Made by a program: the position numbers and the translations under genes. From positions 114,580 to 146,014 of the forward strand of contig NW_003105616.1 of NCBI RefSeq assembly GCF_000003605.2: 31,435 bases of DNA. The letters run 5' to 3'. Below, in pieces: positions 1 through 30,821 of the stretch. The notes under the pieces are model-generated. The model was not told where the DNA came from and did no database searches. It saw only the letters and a program-made list of their open reading frames with translations. Each line of letters begins with the position of its first letter. The stretch's first letter is position 1. This DNA comes from Saccoglossus kowalevskii (Eukaryota; Hemichordata; Enteropneusta; Harrimaniidae).

Positions 1-845
1 TGTGTGTTCTGAGACAAATGGGTGTATTTTAATTGTGTGTACTGGGTCAAATGGGTGTATTTTAATTGTGTGTACTGGGTCAAATGGGTGTATTTTAATT
101 GTGTGTACTGGGTCAAATTTGTGTATTTAAATCGTGTGTACTGGGTCAAATGGGTGTATTTTAATTGTGTGTACTGGGTCAAATGGGTGTATTTTAACTG
201 TGTGTACTGGGTCAAATGGGTGTATTTTAATTGTGTGTACTGGGTCAAATGGGTGTATTTTAATGTGTGTTCTGAGACAAATGGGTGTATTTTAATTGCG
301 TGTACTGGGTCAAATGGGTGTATTTTAATTGTGTGTACTGGGTCAAATGGGTGTATTTTAATGTGTGTTCTGGGTCAAATGAGGTATTTTAATTGTATGT
401 TCTAGATCAAATGGGTGTATTTTAATTATGTTTTCTGAGTCAAATGGGTGTATTTTAATTGTGTGTTCTAGATCAAATGGGTGTATTTTAATTGTGTGTT
501 CTAGATCAAATGGGTGTATTTTAATTGTGTGTACTGGGTCAAATGGATGTATTTTAATTGTGTGTTCTGGGTCAAATCGGTGTATTTTAATTATGTTTTC
601 TGGGTCAAATGGGTGTATTTTAATGTGTGTTCTGGGTCTAATGGGTGTATTTTAATTGTGTGTTCTAGATCAAATGAGTGTATTTTAATTATGTTTTCTA
701 GGTCAATTGAAAATATATTTCAATTGTGTTTCCGAACACAACTGGGTGTATTTTAATTGTGTATACTGGGTCAAATGGGTTTATTTAAGTGTGTGTTCTG
801 GGTCAATTGAAAATGCATTAATTGTGTGTTTTGGGTTAAATTACA
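1..845. repeat. 33-bp minisatellite (truncated at window start)
   Basis: About 25 head-to-tail units built round 'tactgggtcaaatgggtgta' and 'ttttaattgtgtg'. The usual period is 33 bp, with shorter 31-bp units where the 'ttg' is missing. Variants carry 'tctgggtc', 'tctagatc' or 'tctgagac' at the same place. Units decay after about 700. Because 33 is a multiple of three, the + strand stays open with an 11-residue period (VYWVKWVYFNC), giving repeat-generated ORFs that are not evidence of a gene. The array starts before the window. Confidence 0.95.
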
Positions 846-3800
846 TATCAGAAACGTACTTTTTAATAAAACTAAATTATAAATATTCAGCAGTCGCATT
901 TTTTCTTTTACCGAGAACATTGTAGATGGTCTGCTCTATGTAAATGACAAATAATCATTGCATCGTCATTTCATCAACGGAGGAAATAGTAATATTACAC
1001 TGGGTGTGCGCCCTCTATAGACTTTCAACGTGGTATTTTAAAGTAATCTATTAGGCGACACAATTGCGAACATTGTTTTTTCGTCATAATTTTATTCCCG
1101 GGTGTGTTTATTTGGACTATGTTATTATTTGCTGTTTTATTAGCGGGTGCCCTTAACTTTTAAGATAAACGTGGTACCAACTAGTTAATATTGACGGAGA
1201 AAAACACTTTATCTGCCGGAACTGGCTCCCACTCACAACAATTTTAAACTAATATATTGCAGCTAAGCTTTGTCTTATTTAACGGCATTTATATCTAGTC
1301 ATCCTATTTTATTCTAAATTCTGTGCCAGTAATGCTTACACCGTGTAACTAAAATTAAATACGCATATCAACGAACATCAATTAAATAGAAAATGTATTA
1401 GTCACTTCTTCCAGCCAAAATGCATATTAAAAGTTCGTTTACTACATTGCGGGGGCAATAGCGTCGTCTACTTCCTCGCAATCCTAATAGACAAAATATG
1501 TTATGAATAAATATCTAATAAAAATACTTATTACATTATTGTGTAACCTTGATGGTAGTGCACGTACAGTGATAATATTGAAATATTTATCGCGTATGTT
1601 TGAGTACGTATTCTTTTGTTTACATTCTACTCGGCGTACAAATGTAATATTTGTTTTCATGACAAACGATCCTTGTGTAATAGTTGAGCCGACAAGTGTT
1701 GTTTTGTCTTCGTCACTATTATAGCATCGACCAGCTACTTTTACCCTCGCTGATGACCGTGTGTACTTTGTAAGTATACTGTGTGTCAATTAAGTTGTGT
1801 CGTTCGATGGCTATAGGGTGTATGTGAGTATGACTGATATGTTCAGTCAACTAGAACAGTGCTGGGTGAACATATATATTACGCGAATGGTGGGCGTACA
1901 TCGCTACATATTTCCTGGTGATATGACAAACAACTTCGTAGAATTCTTTTTTTATCGCGGGTAATATATACTGTGTTCAAAGTGTGGTCTATATTGTATC
2001 AATGTAAGGCGTGTCCAATCACATATTGATTAGGGATCAATATACGTATGTGTGTAGGCGGTACCCCGAGGTTACCCCTTGCTGTAGTTTGCTGATACGC
2101 CGCTCTGATAGTAACATACTCCTTCGTTACGTCGGCAGTTCTGGGTGGCTTGCGTCTGGTAAGTTAACACCTTCGTTGAATGATATGTGAGTTTTTAATT
2201 ACAGCGTACTGTGGTTTGTAGTTGTATAATTCGTTGGCAACCATATGTTGATATTAAAGTTGTCCTAGGAATCCAAGTCCACCTATATTATGTCTAAATT
2301 CCTATCTATGACGGTGTCCGAATCACGCTTCATGCGTGCTATGTGATTGGTATGCCATACAAAACAAATGAGCATCATCCTTGACGACAATGTGATACAG
2401 GTACATGTGTATAAGAAGATTACATGGCCTGATACAGATTTTTTTTTTGAACTTGTAGTTTGAGACTGGTCAGTGACAACTCGGTCAACATTAGCGGTCC
2501 TAACCACGGGGGAATGCGGGTTCAAAGAGCATTCGAAAAATACCGTATGTCTTTTAGCAACATGTATTGTTATAAAATAGATTGGCGACTGTTTAACGTC
2601 TAGGTATTTATAGCATTGAACAGGCATTCCCATAGTAATGTCGCGCTATGTAAACATTTCAAACGGGATGCCACGGTCAACTTTAAAACCACAAATATAC
2701 GAAATATAATTTAGTCACTATTTGATATACAATACGTCGCGTATGTGTTATTCCGTGATGTCATAGAATCAAGTTCAATATATGATTTAGTAATCCAAAC
2801 GTGTCAACTGTAAACGTTCTGCGTATTGTATGTTGTCGTAGATACGGAACAAAAAAATAAACACATAGTTTTATAACTAAGTTTTAGCGTGTATATGAAA
2901 AAGTTAGTTTTGAAGCAAGTTCAATGCCGCCGTGCTTGTGGGTTGTGGTAACAAACACGCGACAATTGATATTTGTTAAAACAGTCCACCCACTTCATTC
3001 AGTCAAAAGTCTCACATACCGATCATAAGTAGACGTGTTTATTAATAATAACAATGAAGCGATTTAAGATTGATGGAGCATTTGATACAATCATTGGCCT
3101 CTATACACACGTCATTATTTGGATCCCTAAGACTTTTCCTACTGACACGTTTCAGTGCGATGGTATGATGTTTGTTTTGTTTTTAAACTCTCATATGTAT
3201 GTATGTTATTGGATACGTTAATGTCATATGGCCAGTGGCGTACTCATATACTATTTAAGCAATTATTCATAATTCCAATCTTAGAATGAAAGAATCACAC
3301 CATAAAAAATACTTTTAAAAGTTTAAATTCTTATACTTCTATTCATTCAAAATAATTATGTTTTTCAATAATAATTTATTAGATTCACAATAACTCAGTG
3401 AGTTTGATCGTGAAAAAAAATAAGTTTTTACCTCACAGAATTAACTGGATGGGGTCGACGATACGGTAGACGTATGGTAACGTGGTGAGTTGTTATTCGT
3501 TCAAAGGGCGAAATGAATCCGTCACAGTCAGCCACACCTAAAATAACTATTACGAATCGGTATACATAAATGACGCGTGTTTGGTTCGGCTAAATGAATA
3601 CTTAAAGAGACAACGTAATGTAAGCAAATGTTTAATTATTTTGGAAACATAAATAACTGTGGCGGGCTTGCGTTCAGACGTCATAACGACCGTTACAGAA
3701 GTGTAGCCACATCACAACTTTTGTTTCTCAAATATTTACCCGGTTGCCTCGTCATAATGTCCACTGTGGGTGGATATTGTTTCCAGTAACCAATTTTGAT

Positions 3801-4322
3801 TTCATTACAAATACTTCGCATATAATATGTTTCGAAATCGCGATGCTGTGATAACTTATCTATATATGTCACCAGATAATGTAAATAGTTATTGACATCG
3901 AGGTCGTGTCTTCCTGTTTCTAATGATTCTTCTATCGTGTATGGCCACTTTACTAGCACTCACATATAAACATTGGACATGATACGTAAACAAAGGGATA
4001 CGTGATAGAATGCGTTCGGCCTCCAAATCAAAGAACGATTTGCGCAGGAACACATTCGTGACAGTTGTAATAATGTGTGTTTTCACATTCTAGTTTAAAA
4101 GATTTGTTTGCCCCGGAATATAACCAAAATATCACAGGTATTTCCCAAGTATACCGCCGGTATATTATCAATCAATCACTGTGTATTTTTTCAAAAAGAG
4201 AAGGCACAGAATACAGGATACAGTGTTGAAATTTGAAATAGTAGTCACCCACTGAATGGCTTGACACACGCGACCCACTACCTCTTGCCTGTAAACAATA
4301 TGTTAAATTTAAAGACATTGAT
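846..4322. other. Upstream non-coding DNA, no recognised gene
   Basis: AT-rich unique-looking sequence. Short ORFs occur on both strands (for example 1484-1789, 2283-2633 and 3693-3959, all minus), but none shows a domain, a plausible exon structure or a codon pattern I recognise. A 'gtgcgccctcta' motif near 1007 is the reverse complement of one at 15225, as scattered MITE ends often are. The promoter of the transporter gene probably lies in the 3' part, but I see no convincing core promoter element. Confidence 0.6.
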
Positions 4323-4494
4323 ACAGGTCATTGCAAGCCTTGCTCTCACACCCACTCATGCTGGTACAGTGGTCGACGTACAGGTCATCGTAAGCGTGAC
4401 TCTCGTAGATATCCTTCTTGACTCTGTGTCCGACGTACATTTCACCGCAAAGCTTGCCTTTCACACCTTCCCGCTCTGACACTGCGACCGACGT
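4323..4494. repeat. Three diverged 57-bp tandem units
   Basis: Units at 4323-4379, 4380-4436 and 4437-4494 each begin 'aca(gg/tt)tca' and end 'cgacgt' ('gtcgacgt', 'tccgacgt', 'accgacgt'). Internal similarity is moderate ('gcaagccttgctctcacacc' against 'gcaaagcttgcctttcacac'). The length equals 19 codons, so both strands remain open through the array. I cannot connect the translation to a known repeat protein. Confidence 0.7.
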
Positions 4495-5169
4495 ACGTAA
4501 CCAGCGCAATTTTGACGTTGATGGATCACGACCAGTAGGAAGAAGATATGCATACTAATTAGATGATGCAGTGAAACAGTGAATATAATATCTACCTGTT
4601 TTTTTTTCCTTTCTCAGCTGCGTAATTATTACCAGAATTGTGAGTTCGATATTTGAACGTGTTAGCATCGCAAATAATCAGTAAACTGAGGTAAGTGCGA
4701 TTGGCATGTTTCCGTGAATCCTCGCTGTTCAGTGTCTTTATAAAAGCTTGGGTCGTTTCGGTTCATCGTGTCTATAGTACCTTGGGGGCAACATCGCTCT
4801 TTGATTGTAGTTTTACATCTTCTCTGGCCTAAATACTTGAAGAAGCTTTACTGTCATCGTAAAACGATATGATACTGCTATTTGGTAATAATATGCGAGC
4901 TCAACGCACAGAAACAAGACATAAATAAATCAACGTAAATACGCACTACCAACCCTAAAATAGTTTTAATTCCATCCTGTACTGGCGTACATAGTTTATG
5001 CTATTATAATCTAATGTATGTGGTATGGACACAGATATTTACATCCACAATATTTGAGCTTTACATAACCCAGGACCATGTACACGTGACATACCCCCCC
5101 CTAGTCATCTGCCCATATGTGTTTACAGGTGCTTCGAATATAATAGTAACCTACGAAGAGTAGAGCAAG
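4495..5169. other. Immediate 5' flank of the transporter gene
   Basis: This should contain the 5' UTR and possibly the promoter, or an upstream non-coding exon. An in-frame TAG at 5161-5163 lies three codons before the chosen ATG, so the reading frame cannot extend upstream without splicing. A run of eight C residues lies near 5094. No clear TATA box or initiator could be supported. Confidence 0.5.
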
Positions 5170-23771
<18,602 letters not shown>

Positions 23772-24289
23772 TACCTCCCAGTAGAAGTGCCTGTCGTCGT
23801 TCAACTAGCGGTGCATCTGTACTCGATGGAAAGGCACCAGTGCGGACATTGACAAATGACCACAAGCAGTGCAATGGACCAGTGAGTTATTTGAAAGAAC
23901 TAACGCTGTGTCGTCGGAGAGGGAGAGGCGTCAAACCGTTGATCATTTGAGTTTGGGACACAGACTTTATTAAGCTAAATATGTATATATTATACAGTTA
24001 TTTTTTTGTATCAGTACATACACGGACTTGATAATATTATATTTACTCAGTCTTCGCAATATACACTATATATTTCGTACAGTAACGGGTTTTTTTTTAA
24101 TAATCAAGCATATTGGCAATAAGTATTAGGTCTATCTTTATATATTGTTCATTTTATTAACATATCCATTTACTAAAAGCAATTATTGATCTTTTGATTC
24201 GCTTTTGCGTTTTATTGTGTGTTTGTGTTTGTGTGCGTTTCCGTGCATATATCAGGCCAAGTTGAATGTTCGACAAGCCATTATTAGCT
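23772..24289. other. Presumed 3' UTR and proximal flank
   Basis: The first 180 bases are less AT-rich than the rest, and one frame (23759-23950) is open, offset from the CDS. After about 23960 the sequence becomes very AT-rich. No AATAAA is seen close to the stop; an ATTAAA lies at 24913 and an AATAAA near 25222, so the 3' end is not resolved. Confidence 0.45.
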
Positions 24290-24830
24290 TTCGTTCGGAC
24301 GAAATCCTAAAACGTGGATTGACCTCCTGGTGTCCGTCCGTGCGTCGCCACTTGTATATTAGGCATGCTTCATACATTTTAGGAGACATATGTACGTCAA
24401 TTCGTTTCACGATCTGGTCGAAATGGCGGGACTGCGACCATTTTTATGCTTAAAATTCATCAAAGTCAACCATTTCTGCCATTCCAGAGCCAGATTTCGA
24501 TTGTGTATTGATTGACTTCATTCATACTTGGTACAGATATTGGACATAATTAGACCTTGATGCTCATCCTATTGTTTTTCAGATCGAATTTAAAATTGCC
24601 GACTGGCGGCCATTTTTTTATAAAAAACAATGTTCCGGGCCCATTTCTCGGACAGACATTTCAAGTATTTCTGCTATTCTGAAACAAAAATGGTGTTCGA
24701 GGGTTACGACACTGATAGTCTAGACTGATTGCAGTTAAACCTTAAAACTACACGGTGCAGCATGTTACACTCACTAAACATGAATTCATTTCAAGTTCCA
24801 ATTCAAAATCGCTGACTCATTTCACTGTTG
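24290..24830. repeat. Diverged ~185-bp repeats with GGCGGCCATTTT-like cores
   Basis: Three weakly similar segments. Core motifs are 'gaaatggcgggactgcgacc' (24420), 'aaaattgccgactggcggcc' (24590) and 'caaaatcgctgactcat' (24804). Between them, 'catttctgccattccagagc' (24471) parallels 'tatttctgctattctgaaac' (24666). Reads like a decayed tandem or clustered dispersed repeat. Confidence 0.55.
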
Positions 24831-26870
24831 TTTACTATTGAAGGCTATCATGTCCCAGGTCAATTGTATACGCCTTACTTGAATCGTTCATTGTACATGG
24901 ACTGTGGGCATCATTAAATATGCACGCAAAAACATGTAAACCGAGACCCAGATTATATATGACATTTCTTTGTCATTGAGCAGATACTGTTTTCGTGTTG
25001 CGTAAATAGTGCCTAGACTACTTTAAATTCTCCGAATTAAAAGCAGACCCCGAATATATTATTTAGCTCAATATATGGAAACCGTGTGCTAAATGGTTTA
25101 TTTCCTCAAAGGAGATTAATTTTTCAACAGTTGCAGTGTCGAATTAAACACTAACTTGCTCAAATGAATGACGTAATCCACTTTGACAGGTTCCAGTAAT
25201 AGCGACAAATTTGTGAAATATTAATAAATAACTTATATTCCTTTAATGTTTGTAACTTAAGATTAGAGATATGATAGCATCCATTATCACAGCAGTCAAA
25301 GCTGACGTCAGCGCGTCATTGAAGATATTCACTTTAAATAATTTATTATTGTACTTTATCAATCCTTGTCTGCCATGAGCTGAAAACGGCGCGTTTCGGT
25401 CATTTGTTAAAACCCGCTTTTATCAAGAACACATGTTTCTGGGCATGGTATGATGCCATGGTCTAGCTGTTGTTTATGCACCTCTAAGTCACACACAATG
25501 GGACGATTTACCGAAATTATTTTTCGTGCCTCGGTGTGTTTTTTCGGACTAGTATTTTTGAACCTTCAGTATATACGCATCCGATTTGTTATAGGTGTAC
25601 GTGTGTACATTTTGTCATGCCGTTTAAAAAAACAGTTTGTGACAAAATGGGAACTATTGGTCCATACTTCTAAATTAATATGCGTCATACATTTACCGCG
25701 TTCCGTTTTCGGGCAACCGTCTTAGCCACAGCTCCTCTATCCCCGGCCTAAAAGCAAAATGCAATATGCTGTACACATGCTCTGAGCGGTTAAATACATT
25801 GTTAACATACACTTCTGATAAGTATTTCGGAAGTTACACCATCTGTGACGTGACCCAAAATAGGCGTGCATGATACTAACTTACAAAGTTTAGTATCAGT
25901 GCGCATGCGTCGTAAGTCATAATAAAACCAAGCGAGCCTGGAATATAGAAGTCATTTAGGAATTTATTGTGGATTTAGTGAAGTATAATATCAATATTAG
26001 CATAAACATCAAAACAATCTGCCTAATAACAAATATGCAGGACAAAATCATTCTGCCAACAATTATCCCATCTTTAAGACATCGTCATTTTGACTTTATG
26101 GACGTTTTTAGTATCTTAAAATGAAAACGATATTCAACAAGCCGACCAATTTAACTACACATTGAATTTTTCAAAATGAAATATTTGCCGTTGTTTCACA
26201 AAATATAACAGGAACAGAAACATTTGATACGTTCATAATGTCGGCGATATGAACGTCATCGCATATTGAAAAGAAATAGTTCATAGTTCCTAAAAAAGTT
26301 AACAACATGCAGAATAACTGTAAAAATGAGAAATGATTGAAACCAATTCGTTTTATTCTTGCAAAAACAACGTTAAAATCTCGACCAAACTACTGTGAAA
26401 GTGTCTCTGTATTATAAGAATGTCATCGAAATTTTACATATTTATTTTCTCTCTAGTTTAATTCATGTTGCATTATGGGTATCAAGTGATGATATTGTTA
26501 TTCATATCCACTGACGTTTACGTTAGTTATTGTCAAACTGGTTTATAGATGATTATTTAGACTTTCATCGCCCTCTTTCGTCTCCTAGCGATGGTGCGCT
26601 TCCGTTTCATCCAAATGAATTACTGGATAAAAGCAAGGTGGAATCACTGGCAGTTTATTAGTGTTGTAATTCGTCATTTAGAATATAGTCACATTATTAA
26701 AAAGAGTATTTGTTTGAGTATACGATTACAAGTCTAAACAACATCGCCTTTCTTTTCACTCATTTTGTCACCGATGATCCTAGTTCGATCTTTTGTCGGT
26801 TTGTCTGTTAATAAGATAACTAAGAAAGATGAATTCTCATAAATAAAGAGGGTTGCATTGGATACAAAAA
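24831..26870. other. 3' flank, no recognised gene
   Basis: AT-rich DNA. One chance + strand ORF of 91 codons (25450-25725) shows no domain. No array or element end that I can support. Confidence 0.55.
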
Positions 26871-27400
26871 CGAACCTTTTGATTTTTGGTGCAACAATAG
26901 ACAATAGGTTGCCAAGGAAACGGCAATTTCGTGAATGATTTTTCATTTATAACATAAAAAGTTATAAATGGATTCTTTTCATGGAGAGGTTGGCCATTTT
27001 TGCAAGCACGAATCAATGTAATGTAACTCCAAAGGTTACCAATGGATTCCCATGAAAAAAAGAATAGTCAATTAGATTGAGGTAGAAATGTGGGTTTAGT
27101 TGCCGTGGTAACAAACATTTTGGGAATAAGTTTAAATTCAGCAACTTATGGATGAATTTACATACAATTTTCAGAAAGGGGTCGCCCTTCCTATGGACCA
27201 AGCGTTTAGATTTGGTAAATATTCAAATGTGGCTACCATGAAAACAACTATTTCCTGAATTATTTTTCATTTATAACTCAAACAATAATAAACGGATTTT
27301 CAAAAACAAACATTCTAGAAAGGACACCCCTGATGCAATGATTAATCCATTAAATGTCGATAGAGATGTGGATGTGGTTGCCATAGAAACAACAGTTGAA
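26871..27400. repeat. Diverged long-period repeat with X-box-like motifs
   Basis: 'ttgaatgatttttcatttataac'-type segments occur near 26932 and 27260 ('tgaatgatttttcatttat' against 'tgaattatttttcatttat'). Each is preceded by 'gttgcc..gaaac' or 'ggctaccatgaaaac'. Similar cores are at 26908 (gttgccaaggaaac), 27099 (gttgccgtggtaac) and 27377 (gttgccatagaaac). Suggests three to four decayed units of about 130-190 bp. Confidence 0.55.
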
Positions 27401-29730
27401 GTAATAGTGGTATACATATAGTACATATACTATCTGAATCAACTGAGTTGTTTTAATTGCCAATGAATCCAATAATGTATACTAAGTGAAAGTAAGGGAA
27501 ATGATTTTAAGTGTAAGTCATATAATTAATGTGGGTAACGAGCTGATTGGCGAGGTCTGCACGTTCTAAGTACTTTTGGTTATTTTATATATATTTTAAT
27601 TTAGTTTATTATTTATTTGATAGTAGTCCTTTGAATGTTGTTGTAATCATGAAAACACAAAATGTGATGCATGTAATAAAACATATAATAATAAAAAATA
27701 AAAAAGTACATGCCATACATTACATTAATCAGAGTGCAAACAATCCATCTCAAATCCGAGTAAAATTGAGTGTACCCAAATTATTGTGCTCGCTGCCTAG
27801 AGCGTACATTGTACTTATTTAGAATGAACCGGCAATGTTGTATTAGCGTAACATACAGTCCAATCATGTTTCATTGTGGAAAGTGTAGACCCATTAGTGC
27901 TTCGCTAAATTACACAACATAGTGAAGTATATCTTTATAAGACTTAAACAGAAAATACAATAACAATTCAAACGCAGTTGGATTCCCGGGAGTTTGCATA
28001 ATTTCGTCTAAGTACACAGCTGTTCTTTCGATGTCAGTTCTTTAGAGTGTCTTTTTGTTGTATAATCGATGAGGTTTTCAGACTAAAATGCTTTCTGTGT
28101 TGGCACTATGCATACAGGCATGGTAAATATATCACTAGCGTGCTAATTTGTCAAATTCACATTTAGCAACTCTGATTTATCAACGCCTGAAGAGACTCAA
28201 CTAAATTACTAAAAGTGATTCCAACTAGTACGGTGTTTTAATTGCACACGGGTCGAAAATGCACAATATGAATGGCAAGGAACGGTGTGTATTTAATTCG
28301 TTCACTACCCCGTGTTTCCAAAATACGTATAATAGTCCCGAGTCAGACAACATATATTCGAACTCCCAGCACTGGAATGCGAGGAGATCTCATAAATGTG
28401 TTCCTCTATGTAATTCGTGACGCGAGTTACGAGTCATCAGCCTCGTTCTAGTAATCGGATATAAAACGTATTTTACTTTTAATAATAATCCATTTATGTA
28501 CATAAACCAATGATTCGGACTGTGTTGACTTTAAGGTGGCATACATGTATATCATTTCAAACATAACATTTTTATATTCTAGAATTCAACAGAGTGAGCG
28601 GGAGAGGGTCTATTCGAGGGTCTTTCACTGAAAACCGCACAAAACCGGATTAAAAAGCGTGGAAATTTACATACCATATGTCGAACAAAATGCGGTAAGA
28701 AATAAATCAACCCATTTTAATGTTAGAATTTAAATTGATCTAAAACATGGTCTGCTTTTGTGGTTATTTGAACCTCCTATTCAACAGGTCATAACGTAAA
28801 TCAGCACGTAAATCGTATGTCACTGGTGACATTTTGGAAATATCTGAGCGATGATTCAAATAGAACATCTAAGCACCAAAACCAAACACTAGTACCATGC
28901 AGGCGCTGTATATACGTATTGATCCAATTTACGAGTGAGAAGCAGACCAATTCACACACACACAACTGTGATAAATCCGTATTTATCGACAATTCTTGAT
29001 AGAATTTTTTTCACAAAATCTTCTTTTTCTAACTCCTGGAGTTATATTGAGAAAAATTCCATAATTATTCCATGGTTACAATTCTATTGTAAGTCGTTTT
29101 TTTTTTCAGAATTGTAAAATTTCTCTTACGATTTTTGTACAAAGATCTATATGGTTTGATATGCTATTTTCATTTCGTCGTGCCATAGACCCTTGTCAAT
29201 ACCAAATGAAAACACAAAAGATGTTACAGCCTAAACACATGTCAAACGCACTTAAGACATGTAAAAACACTTAGACAGCTGTGAGATTAGTTCGCATTAA
29301 AAAAACTAATTCGATTCTAGCTATCTGTATACATATCAGCCTGTATTTACATTGCCGGACACATTGCTCATCGTCTTTTAATGTGCGTTTTATAATTCAT
29401 GTTATCTGCACTGTCTGTGCGTACTTAAACATGATTGCTTCGTATTTTAGCGCGAATTAAGTGAACGTCGTCATGAAAGCCGAAGCCCTGAAGATAAGGT
29501 AAGGAAGTTACGAGAAGGAAAAAACACTTATTCAAAACCGTCGTGCCATGGTCAAAAAAGGTCGTTTTAAAGTAAAACTTGAATATTAATAACAATATAA
29601 CTGAACTTTGGACGAAGCGAAAAATTGACCAGCCTTTCGCGATTATTCCAATGTGGAATACAAAGTTGTCAATCCGAATTGTATTCACGTCATAAAATTG
29701 GGTATTTCACGACCATCATAATGTAGGTTT
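27401..29730. other. 3' flank, no recognised gene
   Basis: AT-rich sequence with only short chance ORFs (for example 27547-27822 plus and 29425-29688 minus). No recognised repeat array, RNA gene or element. Confidence 0.55.
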
Positions 29731-30020
29731 TCTGCACCGACTTCGTACCGCCCACGACTCCGCCCTTATTGGTGCGACATAACACGGTGTCTGCACCGAA
29801 TTCGTGCCGTCCACAACTCCACTCATATGGTGCGACATAACACGGGGTGTCTGCACCGACTTCGTGCCGTCCACGACTCCACTCGTATGGTGCGACATAA
29901 CACGGGGTGTCTGCACCGACTTCGTACTGTCCAGGACTCCGCCCTTATTGGTGCGACATAACACAGAGTGTCTGCACCGACTTCGTACCGTGCACAACCT
30001 CACCGTATGATGCGACGTAC
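29731..30020. repeat. 60-bp minisatellite, five units
   Basis: Units start with 'ctgcaccgacttcgtgccgt' at about 29732, 29791, 29851, 29911 and 29972, and contain 'ggtgcgacataacacggggt'. The period of 60 (20 codons) leaves the minus strand open with a 20-residue repeat. This array is notably more GC-rich than its surroundings. Confidence 0.93.
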
Positions 30021-30821
30021 TGAGCAGTACTACTTGTTCAACGAAAGTGTGACTTCTACAATTGCTGACAGTAAGCGGGTTCTGGCAGTGCTGCACACAG
30101 ATTCGAATTTACGACGCCACGAGAAGTATCCATTACTCCGAACTTATTGCCTCAGGCATTTACGACAGAACTTAAATATATATCAGTTTGCATTATCATT
30201 TGGATGCTAGTTAGTTGAGAATACGAATATTTTGAAAATAAAAATTATTATAGAATTGTTATTTACAATATTGATGATTATTATTACTAATTACTAAATG
30301 AGACTTTTTAATTTGTACATGTATAAGCATTTTATTATTTGTGCAATAATTTAATAACCCACCAAACAATTATGGGTAATTATTATCCCATAAAATATTA
30401 TTTGATATCAGTAAATAATAAAGGCATAAAATTGCCTCGTCAACTTAAAAAAATAAATTTATTCTTGTTTGTGGTCAATTTAGACGGCTAATTTACATAT
30501 TCACATTTAATAAAACATGTTTTTTGGAATGCAAACAATATACTGATTTGGCAAAGTTTTGTTTCACTGAGGTAACTGTTTCCTATGTCCATTAACAAAC
30601 GCATTAACGCACTCGCATATACTAGTATAACACGAGTTTTCATTTAAAAATATGTGTGTAACACGAGACGTATTAGTTACAGAACATCCATTATGTACTT
30701 CGCTTTGTATTCATATGCCAAATATTAGCAAGAATGCACATTTTGTTAAAACAGCAAAAAATGAATTCTAACGATAATGTACATAGTTAACAACTGCTTT
30801 GCGAAAACACAGTTTGGTATT
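30021..30821. other. AT-rich spacer between two arrays
   Basis: Very AT-rich sequence (long stretches of A/T with few G/C). No feature seen. Confidence 0.55.

Noticed and set aside
22-925. Overlapping + strand ORFs with an 11-residue repeat (VYWVKWVYFNC)
   Set aside because: They follow the 33-bp minisatellite, whose length is a multiple of three. No start context, splice sites or known fold.
3693-3959. 88-codon minus-strand ORF with protein-like composition
   Set aside because: No domain, no splice context and no repeat support; length is not exceptional given the number of frames scanned.
29716-30096. Minus-strand ORF with 20-residue repeat
   Set aside because: A by-product of the 60-bp minisatellite; no known repeat protein matches.
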